Positions 6,815 through 16,630 of a stretch of 64,000 nt of DNA are shown piece by piece. Under the pieces are notes generated by a model that was not told the DNA's origin, did no database searches, and worked only from the letters and a program-made list of their open reading frames with translations. A program made the translations under genes and the position numbers. Each line of letters begins with the position of its first letter. The stretch's first letter is position 1. The DNA comes from Luteibacter sp. Sphag1AF. Lineage in GTDB: Bacteria > Pseudomonadota > Gammaproteobacteria > Xanthomonadales > Rhodanobacteraceae. The stretch is taken from NCBI RefSeq assembly GCF_014192715.1, contig NZ_JACHYH010000001.1:682001-746000 (forward strand), in the 5' to 3' direction.

Positions 6815-9106
6815 ATGCCACACGTTACCTACCTTGGATTTCCCCGCATTGGCCGCCGCCGCGAACTGAAACGGGCGCTGGAAAGCTTCTGGAGCGGTGA
6901 AACCCCGGCCGCCGAACTGCTGGCGACGGCTACCGACCTGCGTCACCGCCACTGGAACCTTGCCCGCGAGGCAGGCGCAGACAGCGTGCCGGTGAACGAC
7001 TTCTCGCTATACGACCACGTGCTCGACACGGCCGTGCTTCTGGACGCGATCCCCGAGCGCTACCGCGCACTGAATGCCACCGATCCCCTGGCCGCGTATT
7101 TCGCCATGGCGCGGGGTGTGCAGACAGACACGGTGGACCTGCCTGCGCTGGAAATGACCAAGTGGTTCGACACGAACTATCACTACCTGGTGCCGGAGCT
7201 GGATGCGCAGCAGTCGTTCGCCGCGCGTACTGGCAAGCTGCTTGGCGAGTATCGCGAAGCCACCGCTGCGGGTCATACGGCACGCCCGGTCATCCTTGGC
7301 CCCGTGTCATTCCTGCGTCTGTCCAAAACGACGGACGGCAGCGATGCGCTGGCGCTTCTGCCGTCGATCCTCCCGGTCTACGCATCCATTCTTCAGGCGC
7401 TGGCCGCCGAAGGCGCGCAGTGGGTTCAGATCGACGAGCCCTGCCTTGCACTGGATCTGGACGACACGGCGCGCGCGGCCTATCGCACGGCGTTTGCCGC
7501 GCTGGCCGCCGCTTCAGGGCCGCGCATGCTTCTGGCCACCTATTTCGCTGCGCTGGATGACAACCTCGACCTCGCGGTATCGCTGCCCGTCGCCGGCCTG
7601 CATGTGGATCTGGTGCGCGCACCGGCTCAGCTGGAAGCGGTGGCCAGCGCGCTGCCGGCCGACCGCGTGCTTTCGGCCGGTGTGATCGACGGCCGCAACA
7701 TCTGGCTCAGCGATCCTTCCCGCGTGATGAGCCAGCTGCGTACGCTGGCCAGCCTCATCCGCGATGATCGTCTGTGGATTTCCACGTCCTGCTCGCTGCT
7801 GCACGTGCCGATCGACCTGACCGGGGAGAAGGGCCTGCGCGGATCACTGCGAGACTGGCTGTCGTTCGCACGGCAGAAGATCGGCGAGCTTCGCCTGTAT
7901 GCCGATGGCCTGGCAGGGGATGACCGCGCGCTCACGGCACTGACAGAACAGCACGAACGCGTCGCCGCGCGCGCCCGCTCCAGCGATGTGGTGCGTGCCG
8001 ATGTGCGCAGCCGCTTGCGTCAGCTCACGCCGCAGGCAGCGCAGCGCCGCTCAGGTTACGCCAACCGCGTGGTCGCCCAGCGCGAGCGCTTCGGCCTCCC
8101 CGAGTTGCCCACCACCACCATCGGCTCGTTCCCGCAGACGCATGAACTGCGTAAGGCGCGCTCGGCACACCGCGCCGGAAAACTGGACACGGCAAGCTAC
8201 GAAACCGTGCTGCGTGAAGAAATTGAGCGCGCCGTGCGCTTCCAGGAAGCCATCGACATCGACGTGCTGGTGCACGGCGAGCCGGAACGCAACGACATGG
8301 TCGAGTACTTCGGCGAACAGCTGGATGGCTACGCCTTCACCGCCAACGGCTGGGTGCAGAGCTACGGCTCGCGCTGCGTGAAGCCGCCGGTAATCTATGG
8401 TGACGTGGCGCGGCCGGAGCCCATGACCGTGCGCTGGTCAGCCTATGCGCAGTCGCTTACCCGGCGTCCGATGAAGGGCATGCTGACCGGCCCGGTGACC
8501 ATGCTGCAATGGTCCTTCGTTCGCGACGACCTGCCGCGCGAAGAGGTGTGCCAGCAGATCGCGCTCGCCCTGCGCGATGAAGTGCATGACCTGGAAGCGG
8601 CCGGCATCGGCATCATCCAGATCGACGAGCCCGCCCTGCGCGAAGGTCTGCCGCTGCGTCGTGGCGAGTGGGCTTCCTATCTGGCGTGGGCCGTGCACGC
8701 GTTCCGCATTGCCGCAGGCGGTGTCAGCGATGCCACGCAGATCCACACCCACATGTGCTACTCGGAGTTCAACGACATCATTGAATCCGTGGCAGCCATG
8801 GACGCCGATGTGATCTCCATCGAAACCAGCCGCTCGAGGATGGAATTGCTCGATGCCTTCACCCGCTTCCGCTATCCCAACGGCATCGGCCCTGGCGTCT
8901 ACGACATCCATTCGCCACGCGTGCCCAGCGAGGAAGAAATGGTCTTCCTGCTGACCCGCGCGCTGGACGTGCTGCGGCCCGATCAGCTCTGGGTCAACCC
9001 CGATTGCGGGCTGAAAACCCGGGGATGGCCCGAAGTGGAGGCCGCCCTGACCGCCATGGTGGCGGCCGCAGCGAGGTTGCGTGAACGCGTGGAAGCACCT
9101 GCCTGA
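6815..9106 (+). CDS. metE: Cobalamin-independent methionine synthase MetE
   Basis: It transfers the methyl group of 5-methyltetrahydropteroyl-triglutamate to homocysteine, the last step of methionine synthesis. The protein has 763 residues (usual about 755). The N-terminal barrel begins VTYLGFPRIGRRRELK; the C-terminal catalytic barrel has LPTTTIGSFPQT. Zinc ligands are His646 and Cys648 in THMCYSEFND, with the third cysteine, Cys731, in NPDCGLKTRGWPE. The ATG at 6815 is chosen because AGAGG lies 9 nt upstream and the family N terminus follows; the frame upstream to 6716 is leader. It is regulated by the B12 riboswitch and probably by the 6388-6419 palindrome. Confidence 0.97.
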   Translation: MPHVTYLGFPRIGRRRELKRALESFWSGETPAAELLATATDLRHRHWNLAREAGADSVPVNDFSLYDHVLDTAVLLDAIPERYRALNATDPLAAYFAMARGVQTDTVDLPALEMTKWFDTNYHYLVPELDAQQSFAARTGKLLGEYREATAAGHTARPVILGPVSFLRLSKTTDGSDALALLPSILPVYASILQALAAEGAQWVQIDEPCLALDLDDTARAAYRTAFAALAAASGPRMLLATYFAALDDNLDLAVSLPVAGLHVDLVRAPAQLEAVASALPADRVLSAGVIDGRNIWLSDPSRVMSQLRTLASLIRDDRLWISTSCSLLHVPIDLTGEKGLRGSLRDWLSFARQKIGELRLYADGLAGDDRALTALTEQHERVAARARSSDVVRADVRSRLRQLTPQAAQRRSGYANRVVAQRERFGLPELPTTTIGSFPQTHELRKARSAHRAGKLDTASYETVLREEIERAVRFQEAIDIDVLVHGEPERNDMVEYFGEQLDGYAFTANGWVQSYGSRCVKPPVIYGDVARPEPMTVRWSAYAQSLTRRPMKGMLTGPVTMLQWSFVRDDLPREEVCQQIALALRDEVHDLEAAGIGIIQIDEPALREGLPLRRGEWASYLAWAVHAFRIAAGGVSDATQIHTHMCYSEFNDIIESVAAMDADVISIETSRSRMELLDAFTRFRYPNGIGPGVYDIHSPRVPSEEEMVFLLTRALDVLRPDQLWVNPDCGLKTRGWPEVEAALTAMVAAAARLRERVEAPA

Positions 9107-9159
9107 GCCATTTCCGCCTGAATATCACGCAACCGTAAGCCAGCCGCTGTAGGCTGGGA

Positions 9160-9188
9160 CTGCAAATCGATCGGGGGGCGTGTATTAT
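9160..9188 (+). promoter_or_regulatory. Probable metK promoter
   Basis: CTGCAA (9160-9165) and TATTAT (9183-9188) are spaced 17 bp, placing the transcript start close to 9195, about 45 nt before the metK ATG. Confidence 0.55.
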
Positions 9189-9202
9189 AGCTCGCCCCCT
9201 TT

Positions 9203-9234
9203 TATCTCTTTATCCGTAAAGAAGGATATATCCT
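9203..9234 (+). promoter_or_regulatory. Degenerate met-type operator and RBS hairpin in the metK leader
   Basis: 9203-9228 reads TATCTCTTTATCC then GTAAAGAAGGATA, an imperfect palindrome (8 of 13 symmetric) whose left half closely matches the metE half-site. It overlaps AGGATATATCCT at 9223-9234, a perfect palindrome that includes the AAGGA ribosome-binding site and could partly mask it. Both roles are inference. Confidence 0.3.
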
Positions 9235-9238
9235 CGCG

Positions 9239-10453
9239 ATGAGCAGCTACCTCTTCACCTCCGAGTCGGTCTCCGAAGGCCATCCGGACAAAATCGCCGA
9301 CCAGATCTCCGACGCCGTACTGGACGCCATCCTGGCCCAGGATGCCCGCGCGCGCGTGGCCTGCGAGACGCTGGTGAAGACCGGCGTGGCCATCGTGGCC
9401 GGCGAGATCACCACCAGCGCCTGGATCGACCTGGAAGCCCTGACCCGCAAGGTCATCCTCGATATCGGTTACGACAGCTCCGAGGTCGGCTTCGACGGCG
9501 AGACCTGCGGCGTGCTGAACCTGATCGGCAAGCAGTCCCCGGACATCAACCAGGGCGTGGATCGCAAGAAGCCTGAAGAACAGGGCGCTGGCGACCAGGG
9601 CCTGATGTTCGGCTATGCCACCAACGAAACCTCCGAATTCATGCCGGCGGCGATCCATTACGCGCATCGCCTCGTCGAGCAGCAGACCAAGGTCCGCAAG
9701 AAGAAGAACTCGCCGCTGCCGTGGCTGCGTCCGGATGCGAAGAGCCAGGTCACCCTGCGTTATGAAGACGGCAAGGCTGTCGCCATCGACGCCGTGGTGC
9801 TCTCGACCCAGCACGATCCGGGCGTGAAGCAGAAGGACCTCATCGAAGGCGTGCGCGAGCTGATCCTCAAGCCCGTGCTGCCGGCGAAGCTCCTGCACAA
9901 GGGCACCAAGTTCCACATCAACCCGACCGGCAAGTTCGTGATCGGCGGTCCCGTGGGCGACTGCGGCCTGACCGGCCGCAAGATCATCGTCGACACCTAC
10001 GGCGGCTGGGCCCGTCATGGTGGTGGCGCGTTCTCGGGCAAGGACCCGTCCAAGGTTGACCGTTCGGCCGCTTACGCTGCCCGTTACGTCGCCAAGAACA
10101 TCGTGGCTGCCGGCCTGGCCGACCGTTGCGAAATCCAGGTCAGCTACGCCATCGGCGTGGCCGAGCCGACGTCGATCTCGGTCACCACGTTCGGTACCGG
10201 CAAGATCTCCGACGACAAGATCGAGAAGCTGATCCGCAAGCACTTCGACCTGCGCCCGTACGGCATCATCCAGATGCTGGATCTGGTGCACCCGATGTAC
10301 CAGCCGACCGCGTCCAACGGTCACTTCGGTCGCAAGCCCTACGACATGACCGATGCGAACGGCAACACGTTCACCGCGTTCTCGTGGGAAAAGACCGACA
10401 AGGCCGAAGCGCTGCGCGACGCAGCTGGCCTGGGTGCATCGAAGCGCAAGTAA
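9239..10453 (+). CDS. metK: S-adenosylmethionine synthetase
   Basis: It makes SAM from methionine and ATP, feeding all methylation reactions. The protein has 404 residues, the normal length. Visible signatures are [21 protein letters not shown] at the start, [12 protein letters not shown] near residue 120, and the glycine-rich loop [19 protein letters not shown] near 260-280, which binds triphosphate. The ATG at 9239 follows AAGGA and gives the standard N terminus. It is transcribed alone and ends at a strong terminator. With metE upstream and ahcY/metF 18-20 kb away it covers the methionine cycle. Confidence 0.98.
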   Translation: MSSYLFTSESVSEGHPDKIADQISDAVLDAILAQDARARVACETLVKTGVAIVAGEITTSAWIDLEALTRKVILDIGYDSSEVGFDGETCGVLNLIGKQSPDINQGVDRKKPEEQGAGDQGLMFGYATNETSEFMPAAIHYAHRLVEQQTKVRKKKNSPLPWLRPDAKSQVTLRYEDGKAVAIDAVVLSTQHDPGVKQKDLIEGVRELILKPVLPAKLLHKGTKFHINPTGKFVIGGPVGDCGLTGRKIIVDTYGGWARHGGGAFSGKDPSKVDRSAAYAARYVAKNIVAAGLADRCEIQVSYAIGVAEPTSISVTTFGTGKISDDKIEKLIRKHFDLRPYGIIQMLDLVHPMYQPTASNGHFGRKPYDMTDANGNTFTAFSWEKTDKAEALRDAAGLGASKRK

Positions 10454-10478
10454 GCGGTAGCATCGAGCAAAACAGACA

Positions 10479-10512
10479 AGGGCGCCTCAGTTCACCGGGC
10501 GCCCTTTCTTTT
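10479..10512 (+). terminator. metK terminator
   Basis: AGGGCGCC (10479-10486) pairs perfectly with GGCGCCCT (10498-10505), followed by TTCTTTTT. It lies 26 nt after the metK stop and touches the 3' end of the convergent YcxB-like gene. Confidence 0.85.
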
Positions 10513-10997
10513 TATGCCCGCGACGCGGTAAACCAGCGCCTCACATCCGCAAGCACGGCGGCACGATGCGACACATCGGTGAAGGCCCGCTGCGGAACCA
10601 CCATCGCATTTCCATTGGCGCTAACAATAACCAGGCCTTCGGGCGTGTCCGCCAAGCCACGGATCGCCTTCCAGGACATGGATCCGGACCTGCTTCCGAT
10701 CGTGCTGGACCAGCCATCCGGAGTCAGCTCCAGCATGCGCTCCTGCGACTTGAACATGATCTGGGGAAAGGCCGCCAGGCATGCCACGACGATGGGTAGC
10801 CATACGGCGAACCACACAGCCATCGACATCAGTGTGTTGTTGCTGCAAAGCCAGGCAGCCCCGGCAGCCGCGATCACATGGGTCACCCAGAGCTTTTTTC
10901 TCCAGACGCGCCAGTACATCCGCCAGATCTCCGCGCGCGACGAACGGTAGCGCAGTGTATGCGTGCCACGTTCCGGCACCATTTCCATAGCCGTCAT
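10512..10997 (-). CDS. YcxB-like small membrane protein
   Basis: A 161-residue protein with two hydrophobic segments (about residues 37-55 and 57-78) followed by a soluble C-terminal part containing WSSTIGSRSGSMSWKAIRGLADTPEGLVIV and VVPQRAF. This matches the architecture of YcxB-like proteins, which have a two-helix membrane anchor and a PH-like C-terminal domain. The ATG at 10997 has GGAGGG 5-8 nt upstream. Function is unknown for the family. It stands alone, convergent with metK. Confidence 0.7.
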   Translation of the reverse strand: MTAMEMVPERGTHTLRYRSSRAEIWRMYWRVWRKKLWVTHVIAAAGAAWLCSNNTLMSMAVWFAVWLPIVVACLAAFPQIMFKSQERMLELTPDGWSSTIGSRSGSMSWKAIRGLADTPEGLVIVSANGNAMVVPQRAFTDVSHRAAVLADVRRWFTASRA

Positions 10998-11271
10998 GAG
11001 CCCTCCCCGGGCCTCATCCTATCCGGTAGCCAACCGGTTGGGCCAGCTTTCGGTGGAAGCCGCATAGCTACCAAGGTCGGAGGGATGGCTCCTTCAGCAC
11101 CTACAACCGATGGGCAATGTGAGCGCGGCGCCATCGGGCCTAAGGTGGCCTCGTCAGTGGCGCCGCTCATTCACTTATTCACAGTGCAGGGACGACCACG
11201 GCCGGCCGGAAAAAACGGTTGCGAATCGCCAGACGCGTTGCGGCTGGCATCCAGGAAGAAGGAGATTCGAC

Positions 11272-11862
11272 ATGCGCCTGCAAAAGCGTGTTCTGCTCGT
11301 TGCTTTCGTGCTTTCCACCGCGTTGGGGATGAGTGCTCCCGCCGCAGCTCACTTCGTAACGGACGGTGCTTCCGAAGCAAAGCAGCTGTCTGTGCAATGC
11401 AATATCTTTAAGAGATCAAATATTGCAGTGCCTCGCATCGCAACTGGCGATTCGCCGGTTGATATGACCAAACCCATGATGTGCTTTGAACAGGATCTCA
11501 AAAAACCTGTTCGGGAGCGCGACGAGAACATGGTCATGAACTACTTTTCCTTGAAAGGCAGCGGCAACATCACTTGTGACAGCAAGACAACGTTCTCCGG
11601 CGAACTCCGCCTTCAGCGCTCGAGTTCTCCCTTCGCGCCTTTCACCATGAACGACAAAGCTGACAAGATCTCGGTCAGCGTCGAAAACGATAAATATAGC
11701 GCCACCGTCCTCACTCTCACCGGGACGTTCACCACTGGCACATATAAAGGCGAGACCATCACGGCCTACCTGCCCAAGGACTGCCCGGGGACCAGTGACG
11801 AGCAGCCTTTGAGAATGCTGATTGATCCCCCGGCTCCTCCTATTGACTCACTGCCCCAATAA
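11272..11862 (+). CDS. Secreted protein of unknown function
   Basis: A 196-residue protein with a Sec signal peptide (MRLQKRVLLVAFVLSTALGMSAPAAA, cleavage about residue 26). AAGGAG precedes the chosen ATG; the longer frame from 11110 lacks such a site. The mature part is rich in Ser/Thr and beta-strand-like segments, has three or four cysteines (VQCNIF, MMCFEQ, ITCDSK, KDCPG) that could form disulfides, and ends proline-rich. I recognise no family. Base composition is visibly more A/T-rich than in the neighbours, which hints at recent acquisition. No partner gene is adjacent. Confidence 0.65.
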   Translation: MRLQKRVLLVAFVLSTALGMSAPAAAHFVTDGASEAKQLSVQCNIFKRSNIAVPRIATGDSPVDMTKPMMCFEQDLKKPVRERDENMVMNYFSLKGSGNITCDSKTTFSGELRLQRSSSPFAPFTMNDKADKISVSVENDKYSATVLTLTGTFTTGTYKGETITAYLPKDCPGTSDEQPLRMLIDPPAPPIDSLPQ

Positions 11863-11968
11863 GAGAAGCAGGCGTCAGCTCAAGAGTTAAGGGATGCAGT
11901 TCACTCGGGGCGCCCCGTTTTTATGGATTGTTTGCCTGCGAGCGCGCTGGCGAGGTGCTGCATCCCGA

Positions 11969-12865
11969 TCACCCGGCGGCGCCTGCCACTGGTGCGCGCC
12001 GTAACGCCACTGCCCCGCTGACCACAAACACCGCGATGCCTGCCAGCACGACCGCAATCGCCATCCAGCTTCGCGTGGAAAGCACCTCACCAAACCAGAT
12101 GGCGGAGGTCACCAATCCGGAGATCGGAACCAGCAACGACAACGGCGCCACCGACGCGGCGGGATACTTCTTCATCAGCCGGTTCCACACCATGTAACCG
12201 AATACCGTGGTGACATACGCCTGGAACAGCACCGAGAACACCGCACCGGCCGTGAGGTGGTCCGCCAGCCCCACGAACGCAGCCGATCCTGCGTCAAGCC
12301 AGGCCAGCGCGAACAGCACCGGTGCCGCAACGGCGCTTGACCATGCAATGAAGGCGATCATGTCTTCCGGCCGGCTCTTCTTCACGATGATGTTGCAGAT
12401 GCTCCAGCTCAGCGCGGCAATCAGCACCAGCACCGAACCGGTCACGGTGGTCACCGCGTCCGCAAACGCAATGACACCGATGAGGCCGACCAGCGAAATG
12501 ATCATGCCGGCCATCTGCGGTCGCCGGATCGGTTCGTGCAGAAACAGCCAGCTCAGCACGATGGTAAAGAACGCACTGAACTGAAGCACCAGTGACGAAA
12601 GCCCTGGCGACATGCCCTTCGTCATCGCCAGGTTCACCACCCACCACAGGCCCACGCCAAACAACACGCCATAAGCCGCCGTGGCAAGCATCTGCCGTCC
12701 ACGCGGGCGACGCACGAAGAAAATCAACGGAACCGCCGAGAACGCGAATCGGAGCGCCGTCAACAGGAAGGGGCTGAGGTCATGGAGACCCACCTCGATC
12801 ACTGAAAAATTGCAGCCCCAGATAAGCGCAACAAGGACGCCAAGTGCCAGATCCAACGGTTTCAT
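11969..12865 (-). CDS. EamA/DMT-family transporter
   Basis: A 298-residue inner-membrane protein with ten hydrophobic helices in two homologous halves (EamA repeats), starting LALGVLVALIWGCNFSVIEVGL, a typical drug/metabolite transporter N terminus. Related members export amino acids such as O-acetylserine and cysteine; the substrate here is unknown. It lies 41 nt behind the 2-oxoglutarate oxygenase gene on the same strand, so the two are probably co-transcribed. The oxygenase product could be the exported compound (inference). Confidence 0.85.
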   Translation of the reverse strand: MKPLDLALGVLVALIWGCNFSVIEVGLHDLSPFLLTALRFAFSAVPLIFFVRRPRGRQMLATAAYGVLFGVGLWWVVNLAMTKGMSPGLSSLVLQFSAFFTIVLSWLFLHEPIRRPQMAGMIISLVGLIGVIAFADAVTTVTGSVLVLIAALSWSICNIIVKKSRPEDMIAFIAWSSAVAAPVLFALAWLDAGSAAFVGLADHLTAGAVFSVLFQAYVTTVFGYMVWNRLMKKYPAASVAPLSLLVPISGLVTSAIWFGEVLSTRSWMAIAVVLAGIAVFVVSGAVALRRAPVAGAAG

Positions 12866-12906
12866 GCGTGTCCTTGCAGTAGCAGGTATGGAAGCGAAGC
12901 GCTGAC

Positions 12907-13590
12907 TCAGGCAGCGGCCGTGGGAGCATGGCCGTGATACACGAAGTCGTCAAAATCCTCGTGGCGCCAGGTATCACCTTCCACATAATAATTCAGCACG
13001 ACCGTGAGCTTCTGCTCATGCGTCGTTGCCTCGCAATCATGCAGCACCTCGCGCCCCTGCATCAGAAGCAGCGTGCCCGCCCGTGCGTAGATGCTCCGCC
13101 GCTCGGTCCATGGTTCGCGACTCGGGTGCGAGCGGGGAATCTGCATGCGAAGCGGCGCCTCCGTGTTGGTCGTCAGAAACAGAAGGACGGTAATGCCGTT
13201 ACTGTCGTAATGTTCGCCGAGCGTGCCGCCACCCGGTGGATAAATCTTCACGTTCATGTCCGAACGCGCATGCGGCGACAGCACCACCTCGCGATTCGTC
13301 AAGACGCAGACCAGTGGCAGAAGAGCCCGATAAAGCACCGCAATCTCGGGAAGATGGAGGCGCACGTCGTCTCCCTGGAAGATGTGGTGCAGATACCTTC
13401 CGCCCCGATCAGAAACCGCCAGGGTCCCCGCGCCATGATGATCCACCAGCGAAACACCGCCTTCATCAATGACGGAATTGATGCGCCGAGCAAGGTCCGC
13501 GCAGACTTCAGCCGACATCACCCCATCCAGCAGGGTCACGTAATCGTACTGGTATTCCCTGCTGTGCCTTGCCAGATCGAAGCCCTTCAT
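12907..13590 (-). CDS. 2-oxoglutarate/Fe(II)-dependent oxygenase-like protein
   Basis: A 227-residue protein with a jelly-roll 2OG-Fe(II) pattern: proximal ligands His127 and Asp129 in GEHYDSNGIT, distal His184 in GREVLHDCEATT, and Lys194 in EQKLTVVLNYY as a possible 2OG carboxylate ligand. Length and pattern fit small prolyl-hydroxylase-like oxygenases; the substrate is not predictable. The ATG at 13590 follows a GGAG/CAGGG region. It is first gene of a likely two-gene unit with the downstream EamA exporter. Confidence 0.7.
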   Translation of the reverse strand: MKGFDLARHSREYQYDYVTLLDGVMSAEVCADLARRINSVIDEGGVSLVDHHGAGTLAVSDRGGRYLHHIFQGDDVRLHLPEIAVLYRALLPLVCVLTNREVVLSPHARSDMNVKIYPPGGGTLGEHYDSNGITVLLFLTTNTEAPLRMQIPRSHPSREPWTERRSIYARAGTLLLMQGREVLHDCEATTHEQKLTVVLNYYVEGDTWRHEDFDDFVYHGHAPTAAA

Positions 13591-13833
13591 CCCTGATAAC
13601 TCCGGTTAGTTGCACTGGATGTCGAATGCGCCCGTGATGCAGACGGGGCGCGATATGGAACAACCTGCATGCGGTCAGAAAGCGACTTTCCGACGTCGTC
13701 GCGGATTATCCGGATATACGGGGAGGCAAGGGCAATTCGCAGTTGGCCTCATCCATTGACGCGAGAATCTGCCAACTCGCCCACATACGAAGGCGGGCAT
13801 GGTTGGCGATCCTGTGTCGGGCGCGCAAAAGAA

Positions 13834-13857
13834 AAGGCCGGGCAAAAGCCCGGCCTT
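13834..13857 (-). terminator. Terminator of the xyl operon
   Basis: AAGGCCGGGC (13834-13843) pairs perfectly with GCCCGGCCTT (13848-13857) around AAAA. On the minus strand it is followed by TTTTCTTTT and lies 21 nt behind the xylH stop. The rest of 13591-13833 shows no gene; it contains the upstream region of the oxygenase. Confidence 0.85.
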
Positions 13858-13878
13858 TTCTCTCCAGCAACTGGGCAA

Positions 13879-15024
13879 TCAGGCGTTGCGGTTGGAACCG
13901 GACAGCACGTCCACCCACACGGCAAGCACGAGGATCACGCCCTTGATGATCATCTGCCAGGAGTTGTCCACGTCCATCAGCTGCATGCCGCTGTCGAGGC
14001 TGGCCATGACCAGTGCGCCGATGAGTGCACCGTACACGGTGCCCGAACCGCCGCGCATCGACGTGCCGCCGATGAAGCACGCGGAGATGGCATCCAGTTC
14101 ACCGCCCGTGCCTGCCGACGGCGAGCCGGAACCGGTGCGGGCCACGGTGATGATGCCGGCGAAGGCGCACATCAGGCCCATGATGGCGAACACCGCCAGT
14201 TTCACGCCCGCCACGTTCACGCCGGACAGGCGCGTGGCTTCCATGTTGCCGCCCACCGCGTAGATGTGCCGGCCGAAGACCGTCTGGGTGGCGACATAGG
14301 AAAACACCGCCAGCAACGCGATCAGGATCATCACCGGAATGGGGATGCCTTCAGCATCGTTCATCATGTAGACGAACGCGGCGATGAACAGGCCGATGAC
14401 CAGCGTCTTTACGACGTCGATCCAGAGCGCGCCCTGATGCAGACCAAGCTTCGCGCGACGCATGCGACGACGGATGGTCAGCGCAGCCATGGACAGGAAG
14501 ATGATGGCGCCGATATAGATGGACAGCGTGGGCGGTACGAAGCCCTGCCCCAGCGTCACCAGATTGTCAGGCACCGGCGCGATGGTCTGGCTATCAGTTA
14601 CATAGAGCACGATGCCGCGAAACGCGAGCATGCCGCCCAGGCCCACAATGAAGGACGGTACGCGCAGCCGGGTGACCACGAAGCCGTTGAAGGCGCCAAT
14701 GGCCAGACCCAGCACCAGCACAACGCCGATGGCCGACCATGTCCCCCAGCCGTGGTTCACCGCAAGAATGGCGACCACACCACCCAGCAATCCCAGCAAT
14801 GAACCCACTGAGAGGTCGATTTCGCCCGAAATGATCACGAACACCATGCCGCATGCCAGCATGCCGGTGATGGCCATCTGCCGGAACAGGTTCGACAGGT
14901 TGTTGGAGGTGACGAAGATGCCACCGGTCTTGACGTGGAAGAAGGTCCAGATCACGGCAACCGCGATCAGCAGCGCGAGGATCTTGTAGCGTACGAAAAG
15001 TTGTTGCACTTGCTGGGCTTGCAT
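13879..15024 (-). CDS. xylH: D-xylose ABC transporter permease XylH
   Basis: Inner-membrane permease of the high-affinity xylose importer. The protein has 381 residues with about ten hydrophobic helices. The BPD-transporter family motif GEIDLSVGSLLGLLGGVVAIL is near residues 65-85, and SGVNVAGVKLAVFAIMGLMCAFAGI and GGTSMRGGSGTVYGALIGAL are in the C-terminal half, as in RbsC/XylH. The ATG at 15024 is preceded by AGGGAA; the frame to 15114 is not supported. It is last gene of xylABFGH, 43 nt after xylG. Confidence 0.95.
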   Translation of the reverse strand: MQAQQVQQLFVRYKILALLIAVAVIWTFFHVKTGGIFVTSNNLSNLFRQMAITGMLACGMVFVIISGEIDLSVGSLLGLLGGVVAILAVNHGWGTWSAIGVVLVLGLAIGAFNGFVVTRLRVPSFIVGLGGMLAFRGIVLYVTDSQTIAPVPDNLVTLGQGFVPPTLSIYIGAIIFLSMAALTIRRRMRRAKLGLHQGALWIDVVKTLVIGLFIAAFVYMMNDAEGIPIPVMILIALLAVFSYVATQTVFGRHIYAVGGNMEATRLSGVNVAGVKLAVFAIMGLMCAFAGIITVARTGSGSPSAGTGGELDAISACFIGGTSMRGGSGTVYGALIGALVMASLDSGMQLMDVDNSWQMIIKGVILVLAVWVDVLSGSNRNA

Positions 15025-15067
15025 GTCGGTTCCCTGAAATACGCGTTGTGGGATGCTTGTTGTGATG

Positions 15068-16612
15068 TCAGGCGGCGTGTGGCGTGTCGACAGAGCTGTC
15101 GATAGCGGCAGCAAGCACCTGCTCCTGGGTCAATCCCACATTCGGGAAGTTGCCCTTCAGTTTGCCCTCGCCCATCACCAGCACGCGGTCGCTGACACCG
15201 AGCACTTCGGGCATTTCCGACGACACCATGATGATCGACACGCCCTTGGCGGCCAACTCGAACATCAGCGTATAGATGTCGAACTTCGATCCGACATCGA
15301 CGCCACGGGTGGGCTCGTCGAGGATCAGGACCTTGGGCGCGGGTAGAAGCATCTTCGTGAGTACAGCCTTCTGCTGATTGCCACCGGACAGGCCGGCAAT
15401 GGCCAGTTCGGGGCTCGCGGTCTTTACGCGCAGGCGCTTGATCTCGGTTTCTACTGTGTGCAGCTCGGCTGCCCGGTCGATACGACCGGCGTGCGAATAA
15501 TGTTCAAGCGTGGCAAGGGTTATGTTGTCACCCACGCCCAGCAGCGGAACGATACCCTGCCGCTTGCGGTCTTCAGGAACGAGCGACAGGCCTGCACGGA
15601 TCGCCTGCTGTGGCGAGTTGACCTTGATCGGCTTGCCTTCCAGCACCAGCTCTGCGGTGGAGCGGCCGGGATACGCGCCAAAAATGGCAGAGACCAGCTC
15701 GGTGCGGCCCGCCCCGACCAGTCCGGCGATGCCAAGAATCTCGCCCTTGCGCAGCTCGAACGACACATCGTCCACGCGCTTGCGATTGGGATTGGCCACG
15801 TCCCAGCAGGTGACATGCCGTACCTCGAAAATTACCTCGCCGACGTGATGCTCGATCTTCGGGAACAGGTTTTCGATTTCGCGCCCGACCATCGCCGTGA
15901 TGATCGAGTGGGTGGTCATCTCGCTCATCGGCCTGGTGAGGATGTGCTTGCCGTCACGGATGACGGTAACCGTATCGCACACGCGAGCCACTTCTTCGAG
16001 CTTGTGCGAGATGTACACGCACGCGACACCTTCGCGCTTGAGGTCTTCGATGATGGAAAGCAACGTGTCGGTTTCAGACGAGGTCAGCGACGAGGAGGGC
16101 TCATCCAGAATCAGCAGGCGCGCGTTCTTCGCAAGCGCCTTGGCGATCTCGAACAACTGCTGGTAACCGCCGCCATAGTTGCTGACGGGCGCCGCCACAT
16201 TCACTCCCTTGAGCTTCAGTCGCGCCAGCAGGGATTCTGCCTTGGCATACATGGCGTCGTAATCCATCACGCCGCCCATCTTGCGAATCTCGTTGCCCAG
16301 GAAGATGTTTTCGGCCACCGACAACTGCGGCACCAACATCAGTTCCTGGTGGATGATGACGATGCCGGCCTTTTCGCTGTCGCGCACCGAGGCCGCATGC
16401 AGCGGCTTGCCATCCCACAGAATTTCGCCTTCCCACGTGCCATAGGGATACACACCTGAGAGCACTTTCATCAGCGTGGATTTGCCCGCGCCGTTTTCAC
16501 CACACAAGCCGACGCATTCACCTGGCCGCACGGCCAGGTTGATGCCATTGAGCGCGCGGACGCCAGAAAATTCCTTGACGATATCGCGCATCTCGAACAG
16601 GTATTCGCTCAC
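15068..16612 (-). CDS. xylG: D-xylose ABC transporter ATP-binding protein XylG
   Basis: Tandem-domain sugar-import ATPase of 514 residues. Domain 1 has Walker [10 protein letters not shown] near residue 38-46 and Walker [12 protein letters not shown]. Domain 2 has [10 protein letters not shown] as a degenerate Walker [12 protein letters not shown] as signature and [12 protein letters not shown]. It powers xylose import with XylF and XylH. The start is taken as the GTG at 16612, giving [17 protein letters not shown], which aligns with known XylG N termini and follows a GAGGGA box; the frame to 16705 runs through the intercistronic hairpin. Confidence 0.95.
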   Translation of the reverse strand: MSEYLFEMRDIVKEFSGVRALNGINLAVRPGECVGLCGENGAGKSTLMKVLSGVYPYGTWEGEILWDGKPLHAASVRDSEKAGIVIIHQELMLVPQLSVAENIFLGNEIRKMGGVMDYDAMYAKAESLLARLKLKGVNVAAPVSNYGGGYQQLFEIAKALAKNARLLILDEPSSSLTSSETDTLLSIIEDLKREGVACVYISHKLEEVARVCDTVTVIRDGKHILTRPMSEMTTHSIITAMVGREIENLFPKIEHHVGEVIFEVRHVTCWDVANPNRKRVDDVSFELRKGEILGIAGLVGAGRTELVSAIFGAYPGRSTAELVLEGKPIKVNSPQQAIRAGLSLVPEDRKRQGIVPLLGVGDNITLATLEHYSHAGRIDRAAELHTVETEIKRLRVKTASPELAIAGLSGGNQQKAVLTKMLLPAPKVLILDEPTRGVDVGSKFDIYTLMFELAAKGVSIIMVSSEMPEVLGVSDRVLVMGEGKLKGNFPNVGLTQEQVLAAAIDSSVDTPHAA

Positions 16613-16630
16613 TCCCAATCCCTCGTCACG

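Noticed and set aside
9160..9238. SAM-type riboswitch ahead of metK
   Set aside because: The leader is only about 45 nt and shows none of the SAM-I/II/III core sequences.
11906..11924. CGGGGCGCCCCG plus T-run behind the secreted protein gene as a terminator
   Set aside because: Self-complementary core leaves only a 4-bp stem with a loop; too weak to call.
13669..14802. 377-codon plus-strand frame opposite xylH
   Set aside because: His/Asp/Gly-rich antisense shadow of a permease gene.
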